Positions 1-7,999 of a stretch of 64,000 nucleotides of DNA are shown piece after piece. The position numbers and the translations under genes were made by a program. The stretch lies in the NCBI RefSeq assembly GCF_900112375.1, contig NZ_FOLS01000021.1, positions 62,001 through 126,000 on the forward strand, read 5' to 3'. How positions within the stretch are numbered: position 1 is the first letter of the stretch; every line of letters begins with the position of its first letter. Below the pieces are notes generated by a model that saw only the letters and a program-made list of their open reading frames with translations, did not search any database and had not been told where the DNA came from. Source of the DNA: Pseudomonas citronellolis (GTDB lineage Bacteria; Pseudomonadota; Gammaproteobacteria; Pseudomonadales; Pseudomonadaceae).

Positions 1-447
1 GCAAAAGCGAAGATAGGGAAGGAAAGAAAGGGCATTCAGCCCGGAGCTTTTCCCATTGAAGTGCCTGTTACCGATCCTGAAGAGACCGGACGCTACCTGC
101 ATGTCCATCTGGACGACGAGGAAGAGCAGAAGAATCTCTATGCCGCCATTATTCGTGCCGCGGACATGAAAAGCCCGGAAATCGTGGCGGAACATATCGA
201 GCCATACAATCATGCCATGCGGAGTTTCCAATACAGCAGCAGCCGGATTGCGAGCGCTTTGTCCGAAGCGGTGAGAGGTCATGAGCCGATGCACGTGGCG
301 TCGCTCCAGGCGAGGGATGCGTCACGGGCTACCGATCGATTCGCAGCTTGTGGTGAGACGGTTCTGAATGTCCGACGGGCACTGGACATGCTGGAGAATC
401 CACCGAAGGCTAACAAGGCCTTGAAGAAGATCCTCTCGCTGCGCTGA
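1..447 (+). CDS. Unrecognised protein, 5' end outside the window; possible partner of the GNAT toxin-like gene
   Basis: The reading frame is open from base 1 to a TGA at 445-447, so the start is probably upstream of the window; an in-frame GTG at 61 is the only start-like codon near the edge. The visible 148 residues are hydrophilic and probably mostly helical, with an acidic patch (HLDDEEEQKN) and a basic C-terminus (KANKALKKILSLR). No domain was recognised. It ends 22 bp before the GNAT gene on the same strand, an arrangement expected of an antitoxin-toxin operon, but it does not resemble the DUF1778 (TacA) antitoxins usually paired with TacT-like GNAT toxins. GC is lower than in the genes from 1.6 kb on, consistent with accessory DNA. 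Function is unassigned. Confidence 0.55.
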   Translation, partial: AKAKIGKERKGIQPGAFPIEVPVTDPEETGRYLHVHLDDEEEQKNLYAAIIRAADMKSPEIVAEHIEPYNHAMRSFQYSSSRIASALSEAVRGHEPMHVASLQARDASRATDRFAACGETVLNVRRALDMLENPPKANKALKKILSLR

Positions 448-469
448 CTGCTGGCGCCAAGAAGAATGA

Positions 470-994
470 ATGGATTTCATCACTGTCGACTTCGACAAGT
501 CGGTGAACCGCAGGACGTTTGACTGCGTCTCTCCAGACCTCAACGACTACATCGTCAAATACGCCTCCCAGGATCAGAAGCGTCATCTGTCCAGGACATT
601 CCTGGCGCTGGGAAGGGAGCGAACGCTCCTCGGATACTACACGCTGGCGAGTACGTCGGTTCGCCTTGAGGACGTGGCCGAGCAGGAGCGGAAACGGCTC
701 CCGCGCTATCCGCTTCCGGCAGTGCTGCTGAGTCGTCTGGCGGTGGATAGGTCGTGCCAACGGCAGGGGTTGGGGCAACGACTACTCGCTGATGTATTTC
801 GCCGCCTCTATGCAATGTCGAAGCATGCCGGTATCGCTTTCCTGGCAGTCGACGCCAAGGATGAGGCGGCGGCAAGGTACTACAAGTCGCTGGGTTTCGA
901 ATCTTCCGATATGGACCGGTTACGCCTGGTGTATCCGACAGCGCCTCTTTTTGAAGAGCTTGCCCATCAGGATTCGAGCGGCGTCCGTAAATAG
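470..994 (+). CDS. GNAT-family N-acetyltransferase, TacT-like
   Basis: 174 aa, one GNAT domain. The N-terminus has FDC....LNDYIVKYASQD, followed by GYYTLAST, a proline-flanked PAVLLSRLAVD strand, an acetyl-CoA loop QRQGLGQRLL (about residues 103-112) and a C-terminal AARYYKSLGFE. This motif order is typical of the TacT/AtaT toxin acetyltransferases, which acetylate aminoacyl-tRNA and block translation; ordinary GNAT enzymes are not excluded. An out-of-frame ATG lies at 466; the ATG at 470 follows a GAAGAA ribosome site. The upstream gene is co-directional and 22 bp away, so the pair could be a toxin-antitoxin module with an unusual antitoxin. The family call is firm, the toxin role is inference. 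Confidence 0.8.
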   Translation: MDFITVDFDKSVNRRTFDCVSPDLNDYIVKYASQDQKRHLSRTFLALGRERTLLGYYTLASTSVRLEDVAEQERKRLPRYPLPAVLLSRLAVDRSCQRQGLGQRLLADVFRRLYAMSKHAGIAFLAVDAKDEAAARYYKSLGFESSDMDRLRLVYPTAPLFEELAHQDSSGVRK

Positions 995-1039
995 ATACCG
1001 CTAGGTACCTCAGACTGTTCCCGTTCATCTGGTTTGTGG

Positions 1040-1208
1040 TTGCTCATCAGCCCCAGCCTGTTCTGGAGGTGCCATCCGGCAACGACGGATAACGCTTCGC
1101 GTTATGCGCCCTACGGTCGGGGGATGTCCTGCTCCAGGCGCCCGGTCGAAGAGGGCCACGCCGAGGGTGCCCTCCAGGGCTGCCAGGCGCCGGGAGACGG
1201 TCGCGTGG
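1040..1208 (-). pseudogene. Remnant of a LysR-type regulator gene
   Basis: Two disconnected fragments read on the minus strand. Bases 1139-1208 encode HATVSRRLAALEGTLGVALF-DR, a clear LysR recognition helix and following strand. Bases 1040-1073 encode a C-terminal end ending LMSN that aligns, also at DNA level, with the last codons of the intact LysR gene whose stop is at 1646. The ~250 codons between are gone and a palindromic repeat (1087-1117) sits at the junction. This looks like an internally deleted paralogue of the neighbouring regulator. No start codon is retained. Confidence 0.65.
1087..1117. repeat. Palindromic repeat, GGATAACGC..GCGTTATGCGCC family
   Basis: Inverted repeat ATAACGC-TTC-GCGTTAT followed by GCGCCCTACGGT. 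The same unit occurs twice at 12231-12322. It lies exactly at the internal deletion point of the LysR remnant. Confidence 0.75.
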
Positions 1209-1210
1209 CT

Positions 1211-1471
1211 TCAGGGGCTCATCAGCCCGCGGATGCGCCGGGTGAGGTCGTCCAGCTGGCGCAGGGTGCCGACGTCGTGGGCGCGTTCGTCGTCCGCCTG
1301 CGACAGGCCCAGGGCGACGTTGGCCAGGGCGTGGACCCGTGCGGGCTCCACGCCCAGCACGTGGGCGACGCGCTTGGCGGTGGCGGTGTCGTTCAGGGCT
1401 TCCTGGGCTGCGTCGAGCAACTCCTTCAGCAGTCGCTCGTCCAGCAGGTTCAGTGTGTGCTTGATAGACAT
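1211..1471 (-). CDS. Small hypothetical protein (86 aa)
   Basis: The start is the ATG at 1471, preceded by an AAGGA ribosome site at the proper spacing; a longer frame to 1609 lacks one. The product begins MSIKHTLNLLDERLLKELLDA and is helical and acidic, without membrane segments or cysteines. The middle (TATAKRVAHVLGVEPARVHAL) has a helix-turn-helix flavour, but I cannot assign a family. It ends immediately next to the LysR remnant and lies downstream of the intact LysR gene on the same strand, 175 bp away. Function unknown. Confidence 0.6.
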   Translation of the reverse strand: MSIKHTLNLLDERLLKELLDAAQEALNDTATAKRVAHVLGVEPARVHALANVALGLSQADDERAHDVGTLRQLDDLTRRIRGLMSP

Positions 1472-1645
1472 GATCGGGTCCTTGCGGTGGCGATTTCCGG
1501 CGTCCGTGAGCGGGGGCGGACTCCAGCGCATGATCTTGGACCGCCATGCCTTTGGGAGGAGCGCGAAGGCCTGTGCAATTCCTCCGAGTCGGACGGGGGA
1601 GATTTCCACGCTCGTGGCGAAGCTGTCGGCAAATCCTCAAAACGG

Positions 1646-2521
1646 CTAGGGGTTGCTCATCAGTTCCAGCCAGTCCTGGAAGCGCTGCACCTTGGACAGG
1701 CCGCGCTTGTCGGCGGGGATGTCCAGCCAGTAGCCATAGGGGCCGAGCACTTCCACCGGGGTGATCGGCAGCAGGCTGCCGGTGGCCAGTTCGCGTTCGA
1801 TCATCTGCCGGTCGATCACCGCCAGGCCGCCGCCGGCCAGGGCGGTGTGGATGACCTGGTCGAGGGTGCTGAACTCGATGCCGCTGCCGGCGTCGACGTC
1901 GTTGCGGCCCACGGCTTCCAGCCAGTTCTCCCAGACCTTCAGGCGCTTGCCTTCGTGGAGGATGTGCAGCAGCGGGTGGGCGTGCAGCTCCGGCGGGCGT
2001 TCGCCGTCGAACAGCTCCGGGCTGGCCACGGCGATGTGCCGTTCCATCACCAGCAACTGGCTGTGGCAGTGGGCGGCGGCCTCCAGGCCGAAGCGGATGC
2101 GGCAGTCCAGTTCGCCGGGGTTGTCCGCGTCCTGGGCGTTGGTCACGCTCAGGCTGATGTCCGGGTAGCGCTGCAGGAAGCTGCGCAGGCGCGGCGACAG
2201 CCAGCGCGTGCCCCAGGTCGGCGGCGCGAGGATGCGCAGGCGCTGGCGCAGGTTGGGCACGCGCACCGCCTGCAGGGCGCGCTCGATGCGGTCGAAGGCC
2301 TCGCCCAGGTGCGGCGCCAGGGCGCTGCCGGTCTCGGTGAGGGTCAGGCCGCGCGGCGTGCGCACGAACAGGCTGACGCCCAGGTAGTCCTCCAGTTGCT
2401 TGATCTGCCGGCTGACCGCGCCCTGGGTGACGTTGAGCGCCTCGGCGGCGCGGTTGAAGCTGCGGTGGTGGGCGACTTCCTCGAAGACCCGGAGCATGTT
2501 CAGGGGCGGCAGGCTGCGCAT
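1646..2521 (-). CDS. LysR-family transcriptional regulator, GcvA-like
   Basis: 291 aa, the usual LysR length. The N-terminal winged helix-turn-helix occupies about residues 6-65 (SFNRAAEALNVTQGAVSRQI, LGVSLFVRTPRGLTLT), followed by a linker helix and a substrate-binding domain with the GcvA-type core (LDCRIRFG, HPLLHI, GLAVIDRQM). It is transcribed away from the porin gene, and the 230-bp divergent gap holds an 11-bp perfect inverted repeat at 2646-2688. It therefore probably controls the porin and perhaps the catabolic operon at 5.2-10.9 kb. It resembles the second LysR gene at 4031, suggesting the two are related by duplication. Effector unknown. Confidence 0.9.
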   Translation of the reverse strand: MRSLPPLNMLRVFEEVAHHRSFNRAAEALNVTQGAVSRQIKQLEDYLGVSLFVRTPRGLTLTETGSALAPHLGEAFDRIERALQAVRVPNLRQRLRILAPPTWGTRWLSPRLRSFLQRYPDISLSVTNAQDADNPGELDCRIRFGLEAAAHCHSQLLVMERHIAVASPELFDGERPPELHAHPLLHILHEGKRLKVWENWLEAVGRNDVDAGSGIEFSTLDQVIHTALAGGGLAVIDRQMIERELATGSLLPITPVEVLGPYGYWLDIPADKRGLSKVQRFQDWLELMSNP

Positions 2522-2645
2522 GGGGCGGCTTCCGAAAGGGCGCGCGGGGTGGCGCGCGCGGGCTGGTCGTGGTGCGCCGATTCTAGCGCCGGCGCCGGTC
2601 CTACAAACATGCGTTTTTCTCCGGTTCGCCCGGCGATTTAGTCGT

Positions 2646-2688
2646 TTGTGCGCGGCTCGCGCCAGGGGCTAGTTTCGGCCGCGCACAA
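2646..2688. promoter_or_regulatory. 11-bp perfect inverted repeat between LysR and porin genes
   Basis: TTGTGCGCGGC at 2646-2656 and its exact reverse complement at 2678-2688, separated by 21 bases. It lies in the divergent gap between the LysR gene (start 2521) and the porin (start about 2755). It could be an operator or form a hairpin in the porin leader. Confidence 0.5.
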
Positions 2689-2754
2689 GGTGTGGGGGGA
2701 GTGTCCGCGCCGGTGCGCCGAATAACGACAAGAACTTCGCCGAGGCTTTCCATT

Positions 2755-3936
2755 GTGGCCAGATTTCCCCTGCCGCGCCGCTGTGCGCACCTGCTGTTTC
2801 CCGTCCTGCTGACTTGCAGCGCCGCCGCCCTGGCGGTGCCGGTGACGGACGAACTCGACGTCGGCGGCGCCATCCGCGCGCGCTTCGACCACGACCCGGA
2901 CCGCGACATCGACAAGGCCGGCTTCGACACCCTGATGCTGCGCGCCACCTATACCTCCGACAGCTGGATAGGCGCGGCGCGCTACCGCTTCTACGGCAAG
3001 CAGTACCCCTATCAGTACACCGACCACATCGGCGACGTCGCCTTCGCCGAGTACGCCTGGGTCGGCTACCGCTTCGACGCCGAGCGCCAGGTGCAGGTCG
3101 GCCTCAACCAGATTCCCTTCGGCCTGCAGCCGTTCTTCGGCAGCACCTTCTACGAGACCCTCGGCAACGTGGTGGGCCTGGAGGACGTCTCGGCGGTGGG
3201 CGCCAAGTACATCCAGCAGCAGGGCGACTGGAACCTGCAGGCGGGCCTGTACGGCCGCCCGGCCTGGCCGGGGCGCGGCACCAGCAACGGTAGCACCTAC
3301 TCCACGGTGGTGACCTCGGCCGACGACTACGTGCCCGAGGGCACCCGCAACCAGGAACGGCAGATCGTGGTCGCGCGCCTGGCGCGCTCGCTGCAGCTGG
3401 GCGACTGGAAGTCCGAGGTGGGTGTGTCGGCCCTGACTTCGCGCCTGGAGAACAAGGACACCCACGACGCCGGCCGGCGCAACGCCTACGCCCTGCACTA
3501 CCTGGGGCAGAACGGCCCCTGGGGCGTGCAGCTGCAGGCCGGGCGCCAGCAGATGTCGCCGCGCAACCCGGGCAGCGACGAGGTGGTCAGCTTCGGCGGC
3601 TACGACGGCACCTTCAACGTCGCCAGCCGCGGCAACCTCTATGTCGGCGACCTCAGCTACAGCTTCCCCGGCACCTTCGTCGGCGGCTGGGTGAGCGGCA
3701 TGAAGGTGTACGGCAACTACAGCCGCTTCGACAAGTCGGCCAGCGGCTTCGACGCCTCCGAGCGCTTCATCCTCGGCACCTCGTTCTCGGTGCGTTCCTT
3801 CTACATCGCCGTGGAATGGCTCAACGGCCGCAACGACCCCTACATCGGCGGCAGCAGCTACACCGACAGCCTGGCCCAGGGCGGCACCGACCACTGGGAA
3901 AATCAGCTCTACGCCAACGTCGGTTATTACTTCTGA
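2755..3936 (+). CDS. Outer-membrane beta-barrel porin
   Basis: 393 aa from a GTG at 2755, which has a GAGG ribosome site 9 bases upstream and gives a good signal peptide (MARFPLPRRCAHLLFPVLLT, cleavage about ALA-VP). The frame extends to a GTG at 2692, but that start would bury the signal sequence. The mature protein has alternating amphipathic strands (AFAEYAWVGYRF, VQVGLNQIPFGLQPFF, YVGDLSYSF, FYIAVEWLNG) and ends with the aromatic outer-membrane signature YANVGYYF. It is not OprD-like in length or sequence that I can recall. Its position between two LysR genes and ahead of the catabolic operon suggests uptake of the substrate of that pathway. Confidence 0.82.
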   Translation: MARFPLPRRCAHLLFPVLLTCSAAALAVPVTDELDVGGAIRARFDHDPDRDIDKAGFDTLMLRATYTSDSWIGAARYRFYGKQYPYQYTDHIGDVAFAEYAWVGYRFDAERQVQVGLNQIPFGLQPFFGSTFYETLGNVVGLEDVSAVGAKYIQQQGDWNLQAGLYGRPAWPGRGTSNGSTYSTVVTSADDYVPEGTRNQERQIVVARLARSLQLGDWKSEVGVSALTSRLENKDTHDAGRRNAYALHYLGQNGPWGVQLQAGRQQMSPRNPGSDEVVSFGGYDGTFNVASRGNLYVGDLSYSFPGTFVGGWVSGMKVYGNYSRFDKSASGFDASERFILGTSFSVRSFYIAVEWLNGRNDPYIGGSSYTDSLAQGGTDHWENQLYANVGYYF

Positions 3937-4030
3937 GTGAGCCTCGGCGGCGGCCCTGGTGACTCCGGGGCCACTGCCATACTCCAATGCGCATGCCGCG
4001 TCCAACGGGGGCGCGAGGGGAGGGCCAGCG

Positions 4031-4975
4031 ATGAAGCGCAAGATCCCGGCGCTCAATGCACTCAAGGCGTTCGAGGTGGCCGGCAGCACCGGCAGCTTCA
4101 CCCGCGCCGCCGAACTGCTCAACGTCACCCAGAGCGCGGTCAGCCGCCAGGTGCGCCAGCTGGAGGAGCAGCTCGGCGAGCCGCTGCTGCAGCGCCGCCA
4201 CCACCACCTGCAACTGACCGACGCCGGGCGCATGCTGCTGCGCGCGCTGCAGCAGTCGTTCGACCGTATCGAGTTGACGGTGCGCGGCATCCAGCAGCGC
4301 CAGCACCTCAACCGCCTGCGCCTGAACGCCCCGCCGACCTTCGCCAGCCGCTGGCTGCTGCCGCGCCTGGGGCGCCTGCGCGAGGCCCATCCGGGACTGG
4401 AGGTGACCCTCACCACGCACCTGCAGGACAGCCTGGCCGAGACCGGCACCCTGGACTGCGCCATTCGCTTCGGCAACGGCGAGTGGGAGGGCCTGGACAG
4501 TTCGCTGCTGATGCACGAGAAGCACATCGCCGTATGCGCGCCGGGCCTGCTGGCGCAGCGCGAGGAGCCGGAGCAGGGGATGCCGCTGAACGGCATGACC
4601 CTGTTGCACGTGCTGGCCCGCGACGACCAGCGCTACCTGACCTGGCGCCACTGGCTGGACGCGGCGAAGATCCAGGGCGTCGACCTGCAGGGCGGCTACG
4701 AGTTCGACCTGCTGGACATGGCCATCCGCGCCGCCATCGACGGCCTGGGCGTGACCATGGCCGACCGCCAGATGGTGGCCCGCGAGCTGGTGGCCGGGCA
4801 GTTGGTGCAACTGCTCGACGTACAGGTGGACGGCCACCAGTCCTACTGGTGGGTGAGCCGCCCGGGGCAGGAGCTGCCGGAGCACGTGGAGCGCTTCCGC
4901 GACTGGCTGCTGGAAGAGGTGCGCCTGGCCGAGCGCAGCCTGGACAACGCCGCGCACATCGTCAGCCCGCGCTGA
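4031..4975 (+). CDS. LysR-family transcriptional regulator, GcvA-like
   Basis: 314 aa starting at the ATG at 4031 behind a GGGGAGGG ribosome site; a longer in-frame start at 3959 lacks one. The helix-turn-helix covers about residues 8-65 (SFTRAAELLNVTQSAVSRQV, LGEPLLQRR), with a GcvA-like effector domain (LDCAIRFG, LLHVLARDD, GLGVTMADRQM). It lies 94 bp after the porin and 212 bp before the aldehyde dehydrogenase, all on the plus strand, so it is the nearest candidate activator of the catabolic operon. It ends just before the large hairpin at 4983-5015. Confidence 0.9.
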   Translation: MKRKIPALNALKAFEVAGSTGSFTRAAELLNVTQSAVSRQVRQLEEQLGEPLLQRRHHHLQLTDAGRMLLRALQQSFDRIELTVRGIQQRQHLNRLRLNAPPTFASRWLLPRLGRLREAHPGLEVTLTTHLQDSLAETGTLDCAIRFGNGEWEGLDSSLLMHEKHIAVCAPGLLAQREEPEQGMPLNGMTLLHVLARDDQRYLTWRHWLDAAKIQGVDLQGGYEFDLLDMAIRAAIDGLGVTMADRQMVARELVAGQLVQLLDVQVDGHQSYWWVSRPGQELPEHVERFRDWLLEEVRLAERSLDNAAHIVSPR

Positions 4976-4982
4976 AACGTCG

Positions 4983-5015
4983 CCGGGTAACATGCGAAAA
5001 ACGCAGGTTACCCGG
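4983..5015. promoter_or_regulatory. Long near-perfect hairpin between LysR gene and catabolic operon
   Basis: CCGGGTAAC-A-TGCG, loop AAAAA, CGCA-G-GTTACCCGG: 13 base pairs with one A/G mismatch. It begins 7 bases after the LysR stop codon. There is no T-run directly after it, so it is either a weak terminator or an operator/attenuator upstream of the aldehyde dehydrogenase operon. Confidence 0.5.
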
Positions 5016-5187
5016 TGTTATTAATCGTTTGTCCGGCCTGCCGCGCCTGTCGAAACTTGGCCATCCAAGAACGACAAGAGTGTTTCCCATGCCTGCCCGC
5101 ACCCGCCTGCCGGCGCGGCCTAGCGCCCGCCCCGCGTCGCTCCTGTCGTTCCTCCGCCACCGCGCTGCTTGAACCACAGGAATGCCC

Positions 5188-6612
5188 ATGCGTACTGACC
5201 AGAACTTCATCGACGGCCGTTTCCGCGACGGCTCCGTGGCCGCCCGCATCGCCGTGTCCGACCCGGCCACCGAGGCCTGCATCGCCGAGGTGCCGGCCGC
5301 CAGCGAGGCCGAGGTGCGCCAGGCCGTGGAAGCCGCGCAACGCGCCCAGCGCGACTGGGCGAAGCTGCCGGCCATCGAGCGCGGCGAATACCTGCGGCGC
5401 TTCGCCGAGGCCATCGAGCGCAACGCCGCGCGCATCGGCGAGGCGCTGGCCCGCGAGTCCGGCAAGAGCCTGCAGGACGCCACCAACGAGGCCGTCTACG
5501 CCGCGCAGATCACCCGCTACCACGCCGAATGGGCGCGGCGCATCGAGGGCGAGGTGATCCCCAGCGACTCCCGCGACGAGACCATCCTGCTGCAGCGCGA
5601 GCCGATCGGCGTGGTGGCCTGCCTGATCCCCTTCAACTACCCGGTCTACACCCTGCTGCGCAAGGTCGCCCCGGCGCTGATCACCGGCAACACGGTGGTG
5701 GTGCGGCCGAGCAACAACACTCCGACCTCGGCCTTCGAGATCGCCCGCGCCGCCGCCGAGGCCGAGCTGCCGGCCGGCGTGTTCAACGTGCTGACCATGG
5801 TCCACGAGGTCGCCGCCACGCTCTGCCAGCACCCGGCGGTGGGCATGATCACCCTGACCGGCAGCGTCGGCGCCGGGCGCACCGTGCTCGACTACTGCAA
5901 GGCGAACATCGCCAAGCCGTCGCTGGAGCTGGGCGGCAAGACCCCGGCGATCATCGAGGCCGACGCCGACCTGGAGCAGGCCGCCAGCGCCATCGCCGCC
6001 TCCAAGACCACCCACTGCGGCCAGCTGTGCACCGCCATCGAGCGCGTGTACGTGCAGGCCAGCGTGCACGATCGCTTCCTCGCCCTGCTGCGCGAGAAGC
6101 TCGCCGCGGTGCGCAGCGGCGACCGCGGCGAGGACCCGAGCCGCATGGGCCCACTGGTAAACGAACGTTCGCGCCAGGAAATCCATGCCAAGGTGCAACG
6201 CGCCCTGGCCGAAGGTGCCCGGCTGGAATGCGGCGGCGTGCTGCCGGAAGGGCCGGGGCACTTCTACCCGGCGACCCTGCTGAGCAATTGCCGCCAGGAC
6301 ATGGAGATCGTCCAGGAGGAAATCTTCGGCCCGGTGCTGCCGGTGCTGCGCTACGAGACCCTCGACGAAGCCCTGGCCATGGCCAACGACCATCAGTTCG
6401 GCCTGTCCTCGGTGCTCTACAGCGAGAACTACCGCACGACGATGAAGGTGGCCAACGCCATCGAGGCCGGCGAGCTGTACGTCAACCGCACCCCCGCCGA
6501 CCCCTACCAGGGCTTCCACGCCGGCTGGAAGCGTTCGGGCCTGGGCGGCGACGACGGCAAGCACGGGATGCTGGAGTTCACCCAGACCCGCCTGGTGGTC
6601 CTGAAGTACTGA
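5188..6612 (+). CDS. Aldehyde dehydrogenase, AldA (lactaldehyde/glycolaldehyde)-like
   Basis: 474 aa from the ATG at 5188, chosen over the ATG at 5182 because ACAGGA then has 7-base spacing. NAD(P)-dependent aldehyde oxidation to the acid. Landmarks: IPFNYP with the transition-state Asn (about N150), LELGGK with the general-base Glu (about E247), catalytic Cys in HCGQLCTA (about C281), and EEIFGPVLPV. The C-terminal QGFHAGWKRSGLGGDDGKHG block is typical of the AldA subfamily acting on small hydroxyaldehydes. First gene of a four-gene plus-strand operon with an MFS carrier, an acid-sugar dehydratase-like enzyme and a GMC oxidoreductase, which suggests it oxidises the aldehyde made by the GMC enzyme. 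Confidence 0.9.
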   Translation: MRTDQNFIDGRFRDGSVAARIAVSDPATEACIAEVPAASEAEVRQAVEAAQRAQRDWAKLPAIERGEYLRRFAEAIERNAARIGEALARESGKSLQDATNEAVYAAQITRYHAEWARRIEGEVIPSDSRDETILLQREPIGVVACLIPFNYPVYTLLRKVAPALITGNTVVVRPSNNTPTSAFEIARAAAEAELPAGVFNVLTMVHEVAATLCQHPAVGMITLTGSVGAGRTVLDYCKANIAKPSLELGGKTPAIIEADADLEQAASAIAASKTTHCGQLCTAIERVYVQASVHDRFLALLREKLAAVRSGDRGEDPSRMGPLVNERSRQEIHAKVQRALAEGARLECGGVLPEGPGHFYPATLLSNCRQDMEIVQEEIFGPVLPVLRYETLDEALAMANDHQFGLSSVLYSENYRTTMKVANAIEAGELYVNRTPADPYQGFHAGWKRSGLGGDDGKHGMLEFTQTRLVVLKY

Positions 6613-6697
6613 CGAGCCGCGCCGGGCGCCTGCCTGCGCCCGGCGCGCGCCGCGCTTTTCCGACAACCCGCCGGTGCCCGCGCCGGCCACGAGACGC

Positions 6698-7999
6698 ATG
6701 ATGAAAAAAACAATAAGTGCAGAGGCCATGCCCATGGCCGTTCCGTCCAGCGCCAACCTGTCGCGCTACCTGCAACTGGCGTTGCTGGTGCTCGCCGCTG
6801 GTGCCATCTACCCCATGCTCTACCTGCGCCAGGTGTACCAGAGCACCATGCTCGAGGCCCTGGCCATCAGCAACAGCGAGCTGGGCTACCTGTATTCCAT
6901 CCTCGGCAGCGCCTTCCTGGTCAGCTACCTGCCCAGCGGCTGGCTGGCCGACCGCATCTCGCCGCGCTACCTGATCAGCTTCTCGCTGCTGGGCACCGGC
7001 GTGCTGGGCCTGTGGTACGCGCAGCTGCCCGGCTTCCAGGCGCTGCTGGCGATCTTCTGCGGCTTCGGCATCACCACCGGGCTGACCTTCTGGGCCTCGC
7101 TGATCAAGCGGGTGAACATGCTCGCCGGCGAGGCCGAGCAGGGCCGCTTCTTCGGCGTGCTCGACGGCGGCCGCGGGCTGGTGGAGGCGCTGCTGGCCAC
7201 CGTGGCCATCGCGCTGTTCGCCTACGTCACCCAGACCCGCGGCGAGCGCAACGCCGAGGGCCTGCAACTGGTCATCCACCTCTACGCCGCCTGCTGCATC
7301 GTCCTCGGCGTGGTGCTGATGATGCTGCGCGACCCGCAAGGCGCGCACGGCGAGCGCGCCGCCTCGGGCAAGGGCAACCTGCTGGAAGACCTGCGCACCC
7401 TGGCGCGCATCCCCGAGCTGTGGCTGGTGACCGCCATCGTGTTCTGCGGCTATCACTTCTTCTGGGCCACCTACAGCTTCTCGGCCTACCTGCAGGAAGG
7501 CGGCTTCGGCCTCAGCGCGACCATGGCCGGGCTGATCACCACCATCAAGCTGTGGATGCGCCCGGTGGGCGGCATCGGCGGCGGCTGGCTGGGCGACCGC
7601 TTCTCCAAGACCGGGGTACTGACCTGGGCCATGCTGCTCTCGGCCCTGGGCATGCTCGGCCTGGTGCTGCTGCCGAGCTTGCACGTGCTGAGTGTGCTGG
7701 TGTTCCTGGTGATCTTCATCGGCCTGATGACCTACGCCATCCGCGGCCTGTACTGGGCCATCCTCGACGACTGCCACATCCCGCTGCGCGTCACCGGCCT
7801 GGCCATCGGCATCATTTCCCTGGTCGGCTACTCGCCGGACGTCTTCCTGCCGCTGCTCAACGGCTGGATCACCGACCGCTTCCCCGGCTTCGTCGGCTAC
7901 CAGATCTATTTCTCCTACGTCGTGGCGGTAGGCCTGCTGGGCGTGGTCGCCACCCTGATCCTGAAGAAACGCATCGACAAGAGAGCGCGCCAAGCATGA
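6698..7999 (+). CDS. MFS transporter of the catabolic operon
   Basis: 433 aa from ATG 6698 (an ATG at 6701 is equally possible). About twelve hydrophobic segments, with MFS signatures SGWLADRISPRY after TM2 and GGWLGDRFSK between TM8 and TM9. The overall look resembles YihN-like organic-acid/sugar-acid carriers, but substrate cannot be told. The stop codon overlaps the start of the next gene (ATGA at 7996-7999), so it is translationally coupled to the mandelate-racemase-type enzyme and probably imports that enzyme's substrate or a precursor. About 85 bp follows the aldehyde dehydrogenase. Confidence 0.88.
   Translation: MMKKTISAEAMPMAVPSSANLSRYLQLALLVLAAGAIYPMLYLRQVYQSTMLEALAISNSELGYLYSILGSAFLVSYLPSGWLADRISPRYLISFSLLGTGVLGLWYAQLPGFQALLAIFCGFGITTGLTFWASLIKRVNMLAGEAEQGRFFGVLDGGRGLVEALLATVAIALFAYVTQTRGERNAEGLQLVIHLYAACCIVLGVVLMMLRDPQGAHGERAASGKGNLLEDLRTLARIPELWLVTAIVFCGYHFFWATYSFSAYLQEGGFGLSATMAGLITTIKLWMRPVGGIGGGWLGDRFSKTGVLTWAMLLSALGMLGLVLLPSLHVLSVLVFLVIFIGLMTYAIRGLYWAILDDCHIPLRVTGLAIGIISLVGYSPDVFLPLLNGWITDRFPGFVGYQIYFSYVVAVGLLGVVATLILKKRIDKRARQA

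Noticed and set aside
1034..2641. 535-aa frame on the plus strand across the LysR region
   Set aside because: Antisense shadow of the LysR gene and remnant, low-complexity composition, no start signal.
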